Part shown: one piece after another, positions 48,001-54,693 of the stretch
Position numbering within the stretch: position 1 is the stretch's first letter
Layout of the letters: each line of letters opens with the position of its first letter
Assembly (NCBI GenBank): GCA_949284715.1
Contig: CASDWH010000029.1
Span: 62,001-126,000 of the forward strand
Source of the DNA: an uncultured bacterium
GTDB taxonomy: Bacteria; Cyanobacteriota; Vampirovibrionia; Gastranaerophilales; Gastranaerophilaceae
Direction of reading: 5' to 3'
DNA: 64,000 bases
Program-made: the position numbers and the translations under genes
Notes under the pieces: model-generated
What the model saw: only the letters and a program-made list of their open reading frames with translations
Told to the model about the DNA's origin: nothing
The model's database searches: none

Positions 48001-48155
48001 AGAAAAATCCACCTGTTATCCTTGTCCGATTTTAGGTTTCTGAATGTAGAACTTTTTACTTCTTCTCTAATACAATCGTGGAGATAAAGTGATAATTTTT
48101 TTACAAAACTGTTATTAAATGCGGAATTAATCGCACGTGTAGCTTCCTGGAGCAT
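45057..48155 (-). CDS. Superfamily 1 helicase with C-terminal nuclease-like domain
   Basis: The 1032-aa protein has an uncharacterised N-terminal third, then an SF1 (Upf1/DNA2-like) helicase: SDSQEAVIKNT (Q motif), FGPPGTGKSQTIVNL (Walker A, about residue 338), VASRMDKAVD, DVVIIDEASQCDIAS (Walker B), GDDKQLPHL, FRTNSMFDLA and AITRAKKKM. The last 100 residues (FERSVAEALRSIGHTVKAGQEI, LLVDNSFVVECDG) resemble the Vsr/DUF559-type PD-(D/E)xK nuclease fold. Helicase-nuclease proteins of this plan act in anti-phage defence or DNA repair in other bacteria. RBS GAGAGGG. No partner gene is adjacent. Confidence 0.8.
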   Translation of the reverse strand: MLQEATRAINSAFNNSFVKKLSLYLHDCIREEVKSSTFRNLKSDKDNRWIFLPNADILFTEGAEYLKLDGKDNKITELMIQSEMSQRDKYLIYGYLFLVGKNGKSKKQNEFLTPLLYMSCRLERNGININCIPTDEVISLNTGALTSLMKKSDDEDEMEQLIEGLLDVVPTIPVTQEKLDIFLTTLKSIIPEIDITLNPAMTVEEDNISKDFYSEKITSETIEEIVEEEQTQSNHKVKFDTISITNQCAIILTKRPSVTAGVLHELSQIAEKPSGLYRETVLNVINEEFIQSKPTDNLAGKKLTEFFPVTPLSLSDSQEAVIKNTEAGKIVSVFGPPGTGKSQTIVNLVAHLIANGKTVLVASRMDKAVDVVAERLNELGAPFLALRAGRQNYQKQLSFQLQDLLANKVDLNTKAESSILVDTPDMKKLLDSIQDLETKAEKILSLEKRWTELHSQTGDTKSMFHSMNFIKKPLKRDEINTVENIADALTQNMEKSGIFASFKNFTALKKLNSILGKDFNVSNDNLAILRNELEYTKLVCEERETETSIQALGNLHLILGQIKTLKKKQKELAINILINKRREALKGLMQDQIKRQRLFVHSKSLVERKKNLQDRLLSNEDFKPLLEAFPCWCVTTFAVSSSLPLKPGLFDVVIIDEASQCDIASCFPLLFRAKKAVVVGDDKQLPHLSFLEKAKEQSFLSQYGIEDKYQLMWRFRTNSMFDLANYYSMHPVLLDEHFRSLPPIINFSANEFYGGRLRVMKRNNDSEPVLEAVVVPDGKVDFDATRNLPEIEAVVKRLHEIVLDDERKNPDNPVSIGIISPFRAQVEQLKISVSKVLSDYMISKHKIEIGTAHTFQGDEKDIILISWAYANNSFPQSLTFLQKPNLFNVAITRAKKKMINFISKNPKELPEGLLRSYFSYIEDYTNRYNLKNSDEFDENIYKNSFERSVAEALRSIGHTVKAGQEISGVSADLLVDNSFVVECDGVEDNKSSNISDTKKQVLIERSGIQVKRITYREWQYSNQACINRILTT

Positions 48156-48411
48156 TTTTACCCTCTCTTATGTACCTATATCTACAATAGATTGTAGCAT
48201 TAATTATAATCATAATCCAGTTTTTAATAAAAAAATACTATGATTGGTGGGAATAATTATTATTACATTTTTCTCTCTTCTCTACCAAATAATGTGTGTA
48301 ATTTGATGGTTAATTTTTAAACAAATTCTATAAAATACAGGCTAATTAACAGATGATTTTGTAACTTATAATATTTCAGGCTATAATTATTGTATAAATT
48401 TGTGAGATGTT

Positions 48412-49050
48412 ATGAAACAAAAACTTATTAAAAACAGTGCAGATGAGTTAATTATTTTTTTGAGCGGCTGGGGATGTGATGATATTCAGTTCCAAAATAT
48501 GAAATCCTCTAAAGATGTTCTTATTTGCTGGGATTATATTAATACAGATTTTGATTTTAATTTTAGCGGTTACAAGAAATATTATCTTATTGCATATTCA
48601 GCAGGAGTATTTATGGCAGGGCTGATAAAAGATAAACTCCCTGAAACAGAGTTGAAAATTGCAATTAACGGCAATCCGCTTTTAACTGATGAGTATTTTG
48701 GAATCCCTAAAAATATCCGTCAAATTTTCAAAGATTTAAATATAAACAATTATATGGATTTTAGAAAAAAATATCTTGTTATGAACCCTCAAGAGCTTGA
48801 TTTTTTTAATGAAAATGCATCAAGAAGAACATTTGAAAGCTGTCTGGAAGAAATTAACATGCTGGAAGGATATGCTGCGGAAAATATTATCCCTTTGGAT
48901 TTTGATTTTGCAATACTTTCAGATAATGATAAAATCTTTATACCATCGCATCAGCGGGAGTATTATAAAGGAAAGTATAAAATATTGAAAAATTCTGCAC
49001 ATAATGTTTTTTATTATTTTCGGAATTTTGATGATATATTATCATTTTAG
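48412..49050 (+). CDS. bioG: BioG-like pimeloyl-ACP methyl ester esterase (DUF452 family)
   Basis: The 212-aa alpha/beta hydrolase has FLSGWGCDDIQF (oxyanion region), a nucleophile elbow AYSAGVF (the AxSxGV form used by BioG), NGNPLLTDEYFGIP and a late SAHNVFYYF histidine. This fits the BioG family, which frees pimeloyl-ACP from its methyl ester in biotin synthesis. A biotin-dependent decarboxylase and BirA are in this window, giving a use for biotin, but no bioC or other bio gene is linked. Confidence 0.75.
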   Translation: MKQKLIKNSADELIIFLSGWGCDDIQFQNMKSSKDVLICWDYINTDFDFNFSGYKKYYLIAYSAGVFMAGLIKDKLPETELKIAINGNPLLTDEYFGIPKNIRQIFKDLNINNYMDFRKKYLVMNPQELDFFNENASRRTFESCLEEINMLEGYAAENIIPLDFDFAILSDNDKIFIPSHQREYYKGKYKILKNSAHNVFYYFRNFDDILSF

Positions 49051-49107
49051 TATTGTGCTATGGGGTAAAGGATGTAATATGTATGTTGGGCATTTAGCCC
49101 ACAGTAG

Positions 49108-49500
49108 CTCCCGTTTTGCCTTCCGCCCTCTGCCTCCTCGCGCTCGAACCCTTAAAGCGGGTTCTCCTCCCAACAAAAAAGCACCGTAGTGCTTATTAAT
49201 AAACGGGAGACGGGACTGTCTTGCTCGTCGGCACTAAACGGGTCTACAGGCAAAAACTCCCATTTTGCCTTCCGCCCTCTGCCTCCTTGCGCTCGAACCC
49301 TTAAAGCGGGTTCTCCTCCCAACAAAAAAGCACCGTAGTGCTTATTAATAAGCGGGAGACGGGACTGTCTTGCTCGTCGGCACTAAACGGGTCTACAGGC
49401 AAAAACTCCCGTTTTGCCTTCCGCCCTCTGCCTCCTCGCGCTCGAACCCTTAAAGCGGGTTCTCATCCCAATAAAAAAAGCACCGTAGTGCTTATTAATA
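49108..49500 (-). repeat. Tandem (about 150 bp x 3) tRNA-associated repeat after tRNA-Gly
   Basis: Three copies with periods 149 and 150 bp and only a few differences. On the minus strand each unit holds the terminator AGCACTACGGTGCTTTTTT, a hairpin GAACCCGCTTTAAGGGTTCG, a 76-nt core with GGCAAAA..TTTTTGCC, and AGTCCCGTCTCCCGC, the tail of tRNA-Gly. The leftmost copy is truncated. As at tRNA-Val and tRNA-Arg, the core lies between TTCG and AGT of a T-loop copy. Short frames across it are artefacts. Confidence 0.9.
49474..49495 (-). terminator. Terminator of tRNA-Gly (also triplicated in the array)
   Basis: Minus strand: AGCAC-TACG-GTGCT then TTTTTT. The same hairpin recurs at 49175-49196 and 49324-49346. 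Confidence 0.8.
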
Positions 49501-49572
49501 AGCGGGAGACGGGACTCGAACCCGCGGCATTTTGCTTGGGAAGCAAACATTCTACCACTGAATTACTCCCGC
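49501..49572 (-). tRNA. tRNA-Gly (anticodon CCC)
   Basis: Cloverleaf on the minus strand: acceptor GCGGGAG/CTCCCGC, D-stem ATTC/GAAT, anticodon stem TTTGC/GCAAA with loop TTCCCAA, T-stem GCGGG/CCCGT, loop TTCGAGT, discriminator T. CCA is not encoded. It is followed by the triplicated element. Confidence 0.93.
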
Positions 49573-49629
49573 AATTCATATTCAAATTCTAACACAAAAA
49601 CTAAAAAATGGAATGGTGTTATTATTTCT

Positions 49630-50136
49630 TTATGACATAGGAATATTTGTAGTATAAAACTTTCTTACAAATTTTTCCGCCCACGATATTAGTTTGGGAT
49701 AGCGCGTTGTATTATGTCCGCGTTGTATCCATTCCTGCTTATTTTCGATGGCAGAACCAATCCCCATTTTCATCTTGTATATAAAAGCGTATAATCCGGT
49801 TCTGTCAGCCCCTGCCAGGCAATGAATGTGTGCTTTACCTCCGGACTTTTTTATCTGTTCTATTAAATCTAAAAATTCATATACTTTTTCAACTGCCGGA
49901 TGCGATGAAACAGTCGGAATATTATGATACTTCATCCCCAGTTTTTCAACAACATCTTTTTCTTTAAAGTTTAATTTATCCTCAAACATTGTTCTGAAGT
50001 TTATAACATCAGTAACTCCTTGCTGTTTAAGCCATATAAAATCATCTTTTTGAGGCTGTGCAGATCTGGATACATATTTATCAATTATAGTATAATTCCC
50101 GGGTTTACCTTTAAAATTTACAGACTCAATTTTCAT
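49630..50136 (-). CDS. Protein tyrosine/dual-specificity phosphatase-like protein with NFKG N-terminus
   Basis: The start is taken at ATG 50136 (MKIESVNFKGKPGNY), because it carries the lineage N-terminal motif; no clear ribosome site is seen and the frame is open to 50223. The protein (168 aa) has the cysteine-phosphatase signature HCLAGADRTG (C-X5-R, about residues 103-112), preceded by INFRTMFEDKLNFKEKD, as in DSP-type or plant/fungal atypical phosphatases. The substrate (protein, phosphoinositide or polyphosphate) is unknown. Confidence 0.75.
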   Translation of the reverse strand: MKIESVNFKGKPGNYTIIDKYVSRSAQPQKDDFIWLKQQGVTDVINFRTMFEDKLNFKEKDVVEKLGMKYHNIPTVSSHPAVEKVYEFLDLIEQIKKSGGKAHIHCLAGADRTGLYAFIYKMKMGIGSAIENKQEWIQRGHNTTRYPKLISWAEKFVRKFYTTNIPMS

Positions 50137-50421
50137 ATTAAATAATAGTCTTAAAAACATAGTTTTTTCAATACGTGCATTAAGATATATTAAGCAGGCA
50201 TGACTAAATATATTGACACTCAAATATAATAATCTTGATTGAAAATATAAGTGAAAATTACTCTTATGTACCGGTAGTATAATAAGTAAATCTCCGTTAT
50301 TACCCAGCTTCAGAAGTCAAAAAAGTACTTGCAATTTTCTTTAAGTTCTATTAAGATATATATATAAATATTAAGAACCGAATGTTATTGTTACATTTGT
50401 TGGCTATAAGGAAAGATGAGA

Positions 50422-51186
50422 ATGACTACAAACGAAGAAGTTCAGGATTTAAATCAAGGAGAAGCAGTTCGTCAAAAGATATTGGTGGCTGATGACGAAG
50501 CAAGTATCAGAAGGATTTTGGAAACGCGTCTTAAAATGGTTGGCTATGATGTAGTAGTAGCTGAAGATGGCGAAGAAGCTTTAGAACAATTTAATAAAAC
50601 AAATCCAGATTTAGTTGTGCTGGATGTAATGATGCCAAAAATGGATGGATACGGTGTTACAAGAGAAATTAGAAGAACATCCGATATCCCTATTATTATA
50701 TTAACAGCTCTTGGTGATGTATCAGAGAGAATAACCGGACTGGAGCTGGGGGCTGATGATTATGTTATTAAACCATTTTCGCCAAAAGAATTAGAAGCAC
50801 GCGTTAAGGCGGTTCTGAGAAGAAGCGGTGCTAAGGATATAGTTATTCCTGCCGCCGGCGGCAAGGTTGCCAAAAATGTAATTACAACCGGATGTATAAA
50901 AATTGATACGGCAAGACGTCAGGTTTATCGCAAAAACGAAAGAATCAGATTGACCGGCATGGAATTCAGTCTGCTTGAATTGTTGGTAAATAATTCAGGA
51001 CAAGCGTTTTCAAGAAATGAGATTTTGCAGCACGTTTGGTCTTATCCTGCGGATCATAGAATTGATACACGTGTTGTTGATGTTCATATTTCAAGATTGC
51101 GTTCAAAACTGGAAGCTGATCCTGCAAATCCCGAGTTGATATTGACTGCCCGCGGAATTGGATATATGTTCCAGAGAATAAATTAG
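50422..51186 (+). CDS. rpaB: OmpR-family response regulator, RpaB homologue
   Basis: The 254-aa protein has a receiver domain with KILVADDEASIRRILETRL, phosphoacceptor Asp in DLVVLDVMMPKMDGYGV, and LELGADDYVIKPFSPKELEARVKAVLRR, a wording typical of cyanobacterial RpaB. The C-terminal winged helix has RIRLTGMEFSLLELLV, SYPADHRIDTRVVDVHISRLRSKLE and ARGIGYMF. ATG 50422 is preferred over 50416 by spacing to AAGGAA. RpaB is essential in cyanobacteria and binds HLR1 sites. It has no histidine kinase beside it, as in cyanobacteria. Confidence 0.88.
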   Translation: MTTNEEVQDLNQGEAVRQKILVADDEASIRRILETRLKMVGYDVVVAEDGEEALEQFNKTNPDLVVLDVMMPKMDGYGVTREIRRTSDIPIIILTALGDVSERITGLELGADDYVIKPFSPKELEARVKAVLRRSGAKDIVIPAAGGKVAKNVITTGCIKIDTARRQVYRKNERIRLTGMEFSLLELLVNNSGQAFSRNEILQHVWSYPADHRIDTRVVDVHISRLRSKLEADPANPELILTARGIGYMFQRIN

Positions 51187-51220
51187 TAACGTAATAAACA
51201 GAGAGAAAAAGGAAGGCCCG

Positions 51221-51245
51221 CCCGTTATAGGACGGGTTTTATTTT
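51221..51245 (+). terminator. Terminator after rpaB
   Basis: CCCGT/ACGGG stem with TTTTATTTT; upstream GCCCG arms extend it. Confidence 0.7.
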
Positions 51246-51307
51246 ATATTTAGTTGTATTTTGCTTTAAGATATGCTAAGCTTAATATTATTAAAAAGGG
51301 GAATGGT

Positions 51308-52470
51308 ATGAAAAGTATTGAAAATAAACAGTTTGCGCCGCGCGGGGGGGGGTAGAACCTAATAGTAATAAGGCTTTATGCGAAAAACAGACGCCGCGCT
51401 TTTATAATGTTGAGTTCTTGAGATTTTTGCTTATTATTTCAATATTTTTAGTTCATTATTGTTCTAGTAATGGGAGGTTTGGTGGTTTTGGCGGTACGTT
51501 TGCTGAATTTAGTAAAAATACTGAATGCGGGTATCTTGCTGTTCACTACTTTTTTATTATTGCGGGTTTTTTCCTTGCGTATACATTCAATAAAAATTTA
51601 TCAGTAATAGATTTTATAAAAAAGAAGATTATACGACTGTGGCCTCTTATTTTGTTTATGACAGGTTTGTATCTCTTAACTAAAGGATTAGGTTTAATTA
51701 AGCATTTTGATTTATATGGTAATGTTTTTTCTTTATGTTTTTTATCAAATTCAGGATTAACTTTAAAGTGGGGAAATATTGGACATGACTGGTTTATATC
51801 AGTATTATTCTGGATATCAATTTTTTATTTTTATATTTTTAAATATTTTAAAAAATCATCATATAACTTTGCAATTTCAGTTCTTGTAATACTTGGCTAT
51901 ACCTTTCTTATCCACGTTACCAAAGGCCATTTATGGGGACATATACATACAACAAATAATATTTTTAACTGGGGTATGTGGTATGGAATTTCCGGGATGG
52001 GACTTGGATATCTGGTACATGAATTTTATCAGTATTTAATATCGCAGCCATTTGTAAATACAATTAAATCAAGTATCATATATACAATTATTGAAGGGTA
52101 TCTTTTAGGGTTTGTTGTGTATGAATCCGGATTTCATAAAATGAGTTTTGATAATAAGTTTATTCTTATAGTTGCTTTTGTCGGGCTATTTTTGACTTTT
52201 CTTTTAAAAAGAGGATTTATATCTAAACTTCTTGATAATAAATTTTCGTATATTTTAGGCAGATATACTTTTGCGATGTATTTGACGCATGCATTTTTAT
52301 GGGTATATTTTTATAATTACTGGATTAAGGCACATAAAGATATATGTTTACTGCACCCGTATATGAGTGTATTTGTATGTTTTGTATTGTGTTTTGTATT
52401 TGCGGTAATTACATATCATCTTGTGGAGGTTCCTGCCGGAAAGTATTTGAAACGTAAATTTTTTAAGTAG
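51308..52470 (+). pseudogene. Acyltransferase-3 family membrane protein, switched off by a G9 tract
   Basis: ATG 51308 has AAGGGG upstream and reads MKSIENKQFAPRGGG, then TAG at 51353. A run of nine G (51344-51352) is just before the stop. One extra G, or two fewer, joins this start to the long frame VEPNSNKALCEKQTPRFYNVEFLRFLLIISIFLVHYC to 52470. That product has the R/H features and about ten helices of the acyltransferase-3 family (surface O-acetyltransferases); GRYTFAMYLTHAFLW is typical. The gene is best read as phase-variable and currently off, not as dead, because the rest of the frame is intact. Confidence 0.8.
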
Positions 52471-52571
52471 ATTAATCTTTTGAAATATTTTTGGAGTTAT
52501 TTTATTATTGCCGGGTTAAAAAACTACTTGTAAGATAAAATTTATTTGATATACTAGAACTGGACAGATGT

Positions 52572-52648
52572 GGCGGGATTCGCCAAGTGGTTAAGGCCCC
52601 GGATTGTGGTTCCGGTATACATGGGTTCGAATCCCATATCCCGCCCCA
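52572..52648 (+). tRNA. tRNA-His (anticodon GTG)
   Basis: An eight-pair acceptor GGCGGGAT/ATCCCGCC, as expected for tRNA-His with G-1, anticodon stem CCGGA/TCCGG with loop TTGTGGT, T-arm ATGGG TTCGAAT CCCAT, and encoded CCA (52646-52648). Confidence 0.94.
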
Positions 52649-52656
52649 TTAACTTT

Positions 52657-52681
52657 AAAACCCTCTCTATGAGAGGGTTTT
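52657..52681 (+). terminator. Terminator after tRNA-His
   Basis: AAAACCCTCT/AGAGGGTTTT, 10-bp stem, T-run. Confidence 0.85.
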
Positions 52682-52712
52682 AGTATTTTATGCTTTTTAT
52701 AAATCCGCTTTG

Positions 52713-53027
52713 CTAAGCAACATGTAAAGAAAAGCCGAGTTCTTTTAATAATTTGCCGATTGTATCTAATCTTGGAACTCGTTCACCCTTGAACATTTCG
52801 TATAATGCGGCTCTTGTTATTCCTGTTTTTTGTGAAAATTCACTTATACTCATGCGTGCTTTAACAACTTGTTCTAAAGACTGAAAAAATAAATCATAAT
52901 CGCCTTCTGTGATAAATTCTTGTATAGCTGCATCTAAATACATTTTTTGATATTCAATATCTTGTAAAACATTGTTCATATGTTCTTCATGAGTTATGTT
53001 TTCCGATTTAATTTTTTCTATATCCAT
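52713..53027 (-). CDS. HigA-type antitoxin, helix-turn-helix
   Basis: The 104-aa protein ends with an XRE helix-turn-helix (MSISEFSQKTGITRAALYEMFKGERVPRLDTIGKLLKEL). The N-terminal part (ENITHEEHMNNVLQD) is the toxin-binding side expected in addiction-module antidotes. The start is uncertain: ATG 53027 has AAAGG 10 bp upstream, inside the toxin stop region; ATG 53036 is too close to it. The stop of the toxin gene at 53029 overlaps the antitoxin start region, so translation is coupled. Confidence 0.85.
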   Translation of the reverse strand: MDIEKIKSENITHEEHMNNVLQDIEYQKMYLDAAIQEFITEGDYDLFFQSLEQVVKARMSISEFSQKTGITRAALYEMFKGERVPRLDTIGKLLKELGFSLHVA

Positions 53028-53028
53028 T

Positions 53029-53346
53029 TTATTCATACCTTTCTTTAAATTCTTGTAAATATTTCTTCGCAATTTCAATGTCTTTTGATTGTTTTGACTT
53101 ATCTCCTGCTGATAAAAATATAATTACTACATTATCATATTCATATGCATAGATTCGATAACCTGCACCTTCAACAAATTTTATTTCTGTCAAATTGTCG
53201 AATTTTTTATGTTTGCCTAAATTCCCTAATCTTATGCGGTCTATTCTTCTGTCAATTATTAATCTAACGCTTTTATCTAATGAATTATACCAATCAAGAT
53301 AAGGGCATTTATTATCATAAGTCTTATAATAAATTATTTCTTTCAT
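53029..53346 (-). CDS. HigB/RelE-type toxin
   Basis: The 105-aa protein of the phage-derived Gp49-like/HigB group contains YKTYDNKCPYLDWYNSL, IDRIRLGNLGKHKKFDNLTEIKFVEGAGYRIYAYEYDN and a final KKYLQEFKERYE, the core of RelE-superfamily mRNA interferases. ATG 53346 is used; it lies 6 bp after the -10 box, so the message is probably leaderless. Toxin precedes antitoxin, the typical higBA order. Confidence 0.88.
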   Translation of the reverse strand: MKEIIYYKTYDNKCPYLDWYNSLDKSVRLIIDRRIDRIRLGNLGKHKKFDNLTEIKFVEGAGYRIYAYEYDNVVIIFLSAGDKSKQSKDIEIAKKYLQEFKERYE

Positions 53347-53352
53347 ACTTAT

Positions 53353-53381
53353 ATTGTATCGAAAAAGATACAATAAGTCAA
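53353..53381 (-). promoter_or_regulatory. Toxin-antitoxin promoter with overlapping palindromic operator
   Basis: Minus strand: TTGACT, 17 bp, TACAAT. Over it lies a perfect inverted repeat ATTGTATC-6-GATACAAT (53353-53374), the likely HigA operator covering the -10 box and spacer. Confidence 0.75.
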
Positions 53382-53474
53382 GTCTAAAATATATTAAACT
53401 GCTAAAAGTTTCTCAATTCTTATATAAATAATCCGACATTCATCTGTATTAATAATTGAAAATATCTCGAATTT

Positions 53475-53507
53475 TGGTTCGGGAATCATTCCATCATCCG
53501 CCCCATT
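53475..53507 (+). repeat. tRNA tail-like sequence, candidate attR remnant
   Basis: TGGTTCGGG...ATCCGCCCCATT resembles the T-arm and 3' end of tRNA-His (CCGCCCCATT is exact over 10 nt). The tRNA gene and this copy bracket the toxin-antitoxin pair. The T-arm part is imperfect, so this is tentative. Confidence 0.35.
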
Positions 53508-53540
53508 TTTAAGGGAATATAGTTCACACTGATAAACTTT

Positions 53541-54011
53541 TCAAATTCGCTTGTTAAGTGTAGAGTTAATATCAAAAAGAGTTCTGAAATAATACTCCAT
53601 GTCATCTACGCGTATACCAAAGGATGTATTTGCAGGCAGATTTTCTAGAATTACATTTTCTTTAGAAAGTTTTAGTGCGGAGTTATTTATTTCTAATACT
53701 AAGAATTCAGTATAAATATGAAGTTTAGCTGTTTTTCTATTTGATGTTATATAAATAGATGAATTTGTTTTTTTGTATGTAGTTAAAAAAACGGTTTTGG
53801 TAGATTGAGGCTTGCCATAAGTTTGTTCTATTTCTTTTGAGGAAGTGTTACCGTGTATTTTAACCCTGGTTAAAATTTGGAATGCAAATATAATAAGTAT
53901 AAAAATAAAAAAACTAATAGCTATTTCTTTACTAATAATTCCAGATTGCATTAAAAAATATAAAAATGAAGCAAAAATTATAAGGTTTATTAATATTTGG
54001 GATTTATTCAT
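53541..54011 (-). CDS. Small membrane protein, unknown
   Basis: The 156-aa protein has two hydrophobic N-terminal helices (about residues 7-25 and 29-48: LINLIIFASFLYFL, ISFFIFILIIFAF), then a beta-rich soluble domain (TKTVFLTTYKKTNSSIYITSN). It has no recognised family. Codon use is very AT-rich. It lies between a tRNA-bordered toxin-antitoxin block and the tRNA-Arg element, so it may be part of an accessory island. Confidence 0.5.
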   Translation of the reverse strand: MNKSQILINLIIFASFLYFLMQSGIISKEIAISFFIFILIIFAFQILTRVKIHGNTSSKEIEQTYGKPQSTKTVFLTTYKKTNSSIYITSNRKTAKLHIYTEFLVLEINNSALKLSKENVILENLPANTSFGIRVDDMEYYFRTLFDINSTLNKRI

Positions 54012-54103
54012 ATTAATATTATATATATAATTTTTTGTTATAAATCATTTAAACAGCTGAGAGCGGGGGGAAATTCTAATAGCCACATAAAAAATAATTG
54101 CGG

Positions 54104-54230
54104 CTGGAGGGAGTTCTATTGCTCCCTCGTGTTGAACGGGTCTACAGGCAAATCTCACGTTTTGCCCTTGGCCCCTCGCTCGGTCGCGCCGAACCCACCC
54201 GACAAGACTTTTGCCTTGTGTGGGTTCTTA
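54104..54230 (-). repeat. tRNA-associated repeat element after tRNA-Arg
   Basis: On the minus strand: hairpin AGAACCCA...TGGGTTCG (with an internal ACAAG/CTTGT stem), then a 75-nt core (54189-54115) beginning GCGCGACCGAGCGAGG and ending GAGGGAGCAATAGA, then ACTCCCTCCAG, an exact 11-nt copy of the tRNA-Arg T-loop/acceptor. The split is again TTCG^A. Identity with the Gly core is long around TTTGCCTGTAGACCCGTT. No gene is seen in 54012-54285. Confidence 0.8.
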
Positions 54231-54251
54231 TCCATCATTCTAACAGTATCA

Positions 54252-54284
54252 TAAAAAAAGACCGGTTTTTGCCGGTCTTTTTTT
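54252..54284. terminator. Bidirectional terminator after tRNA-Arg
   Basis: AAAAAAAGACCGG/CCGGTCTTTTTTT hairpin immediately 3' of the tRNA on the minus strand. Confidence 0.88.
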
Positions 54285-54285
54285 A

Positions 54286-54364
54286 TGGTGCGCCTGGAGG
54301 GAGTCGAACCCACGGCAGACAAGGTTTAGGAAACCTCCGCTCTATCCTACTGAGCTACAAGCGC
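54286..54364 (-). tRNA. tRNA-Arg (anticodon CCT)
   Basis: Minus strand: acceptor GCGCTTG/CAGGCGC, D-stem GCTC/GAGC, anticodon stem GAGGT/ACCTT with loop TTCCTAA, T-arm GTGGG TTCGACT CCCTC, discriminator A and encoded CCA. It reads AGG codons. Confidence 0.92.
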
Positions 54365-54416
54365 ATTGGTCATTTTATTCAAAGTATAACACAAAAATAT
54401 ATTAGTACATCATTGT

Positions 54417-54683
54417 TTACAATCCGGCTATGACAAGAAGTCTGACAACTGCACCCTGAATAAGCCAGAGAACTATCAATGCAATCATAGGTGAAATATC
54501 AATCATGCCAAGCGGAGGTATCACATTTCTGAAAATATTTAAATATACATCAGAAACTTCTCTTATAGCTTTAATCGGCTGTTGATTCCAGTCAATATTT
54601 GGAATCCAGGTTAAAAGAATCCTGATAAATATCAGCAGTGAATAAAAATGAAATAACAATCCGACAATATATGCTAAACTCAT
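54417..54683 (-). CDS. YggT-family membrane protein
   Basis: The 88-aa protein has two hydrophobic helices and the family stretch FRNVIPPLGMIDISPMIALIVLW. YggT proteins are found in cyanobacteria and plastids, near cell division or thylakoid functions; the exact role is open. It lies 10 bp downstream of the MTA phosphorylase gene and is probably co-transcribed. Confidence 0.9.
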   Translation of the reverse strand: MSLAYIVGLLFHFYSLLIFIRILLTWIPNIDWNQQPIKAIREVSDVYLNIFRNVIPPLGMIDISPMIALIVLWLIQGAVVRLLVIAGL

Positions 54684-54693
54684 TTACCCTCCC

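Noticed and set aside
49108-49500. CRISPR or integron attC array
   Set aside because: No unique spacers, no cas genes, no integrase, and the units hold no gene.
49338-49592. Open frame encoding an Arg/Pro-rich peptide across the repeat array and tRNA-Gly
   Set aside because: It is antisense to the tRNA and its copies; the sequence repeats with the array and there is no ribosome site.
54098-54433. Open frame across the tRNA-Arg element
   Set aside because: It reads through a tRNA on the opposite strand and a terminator.
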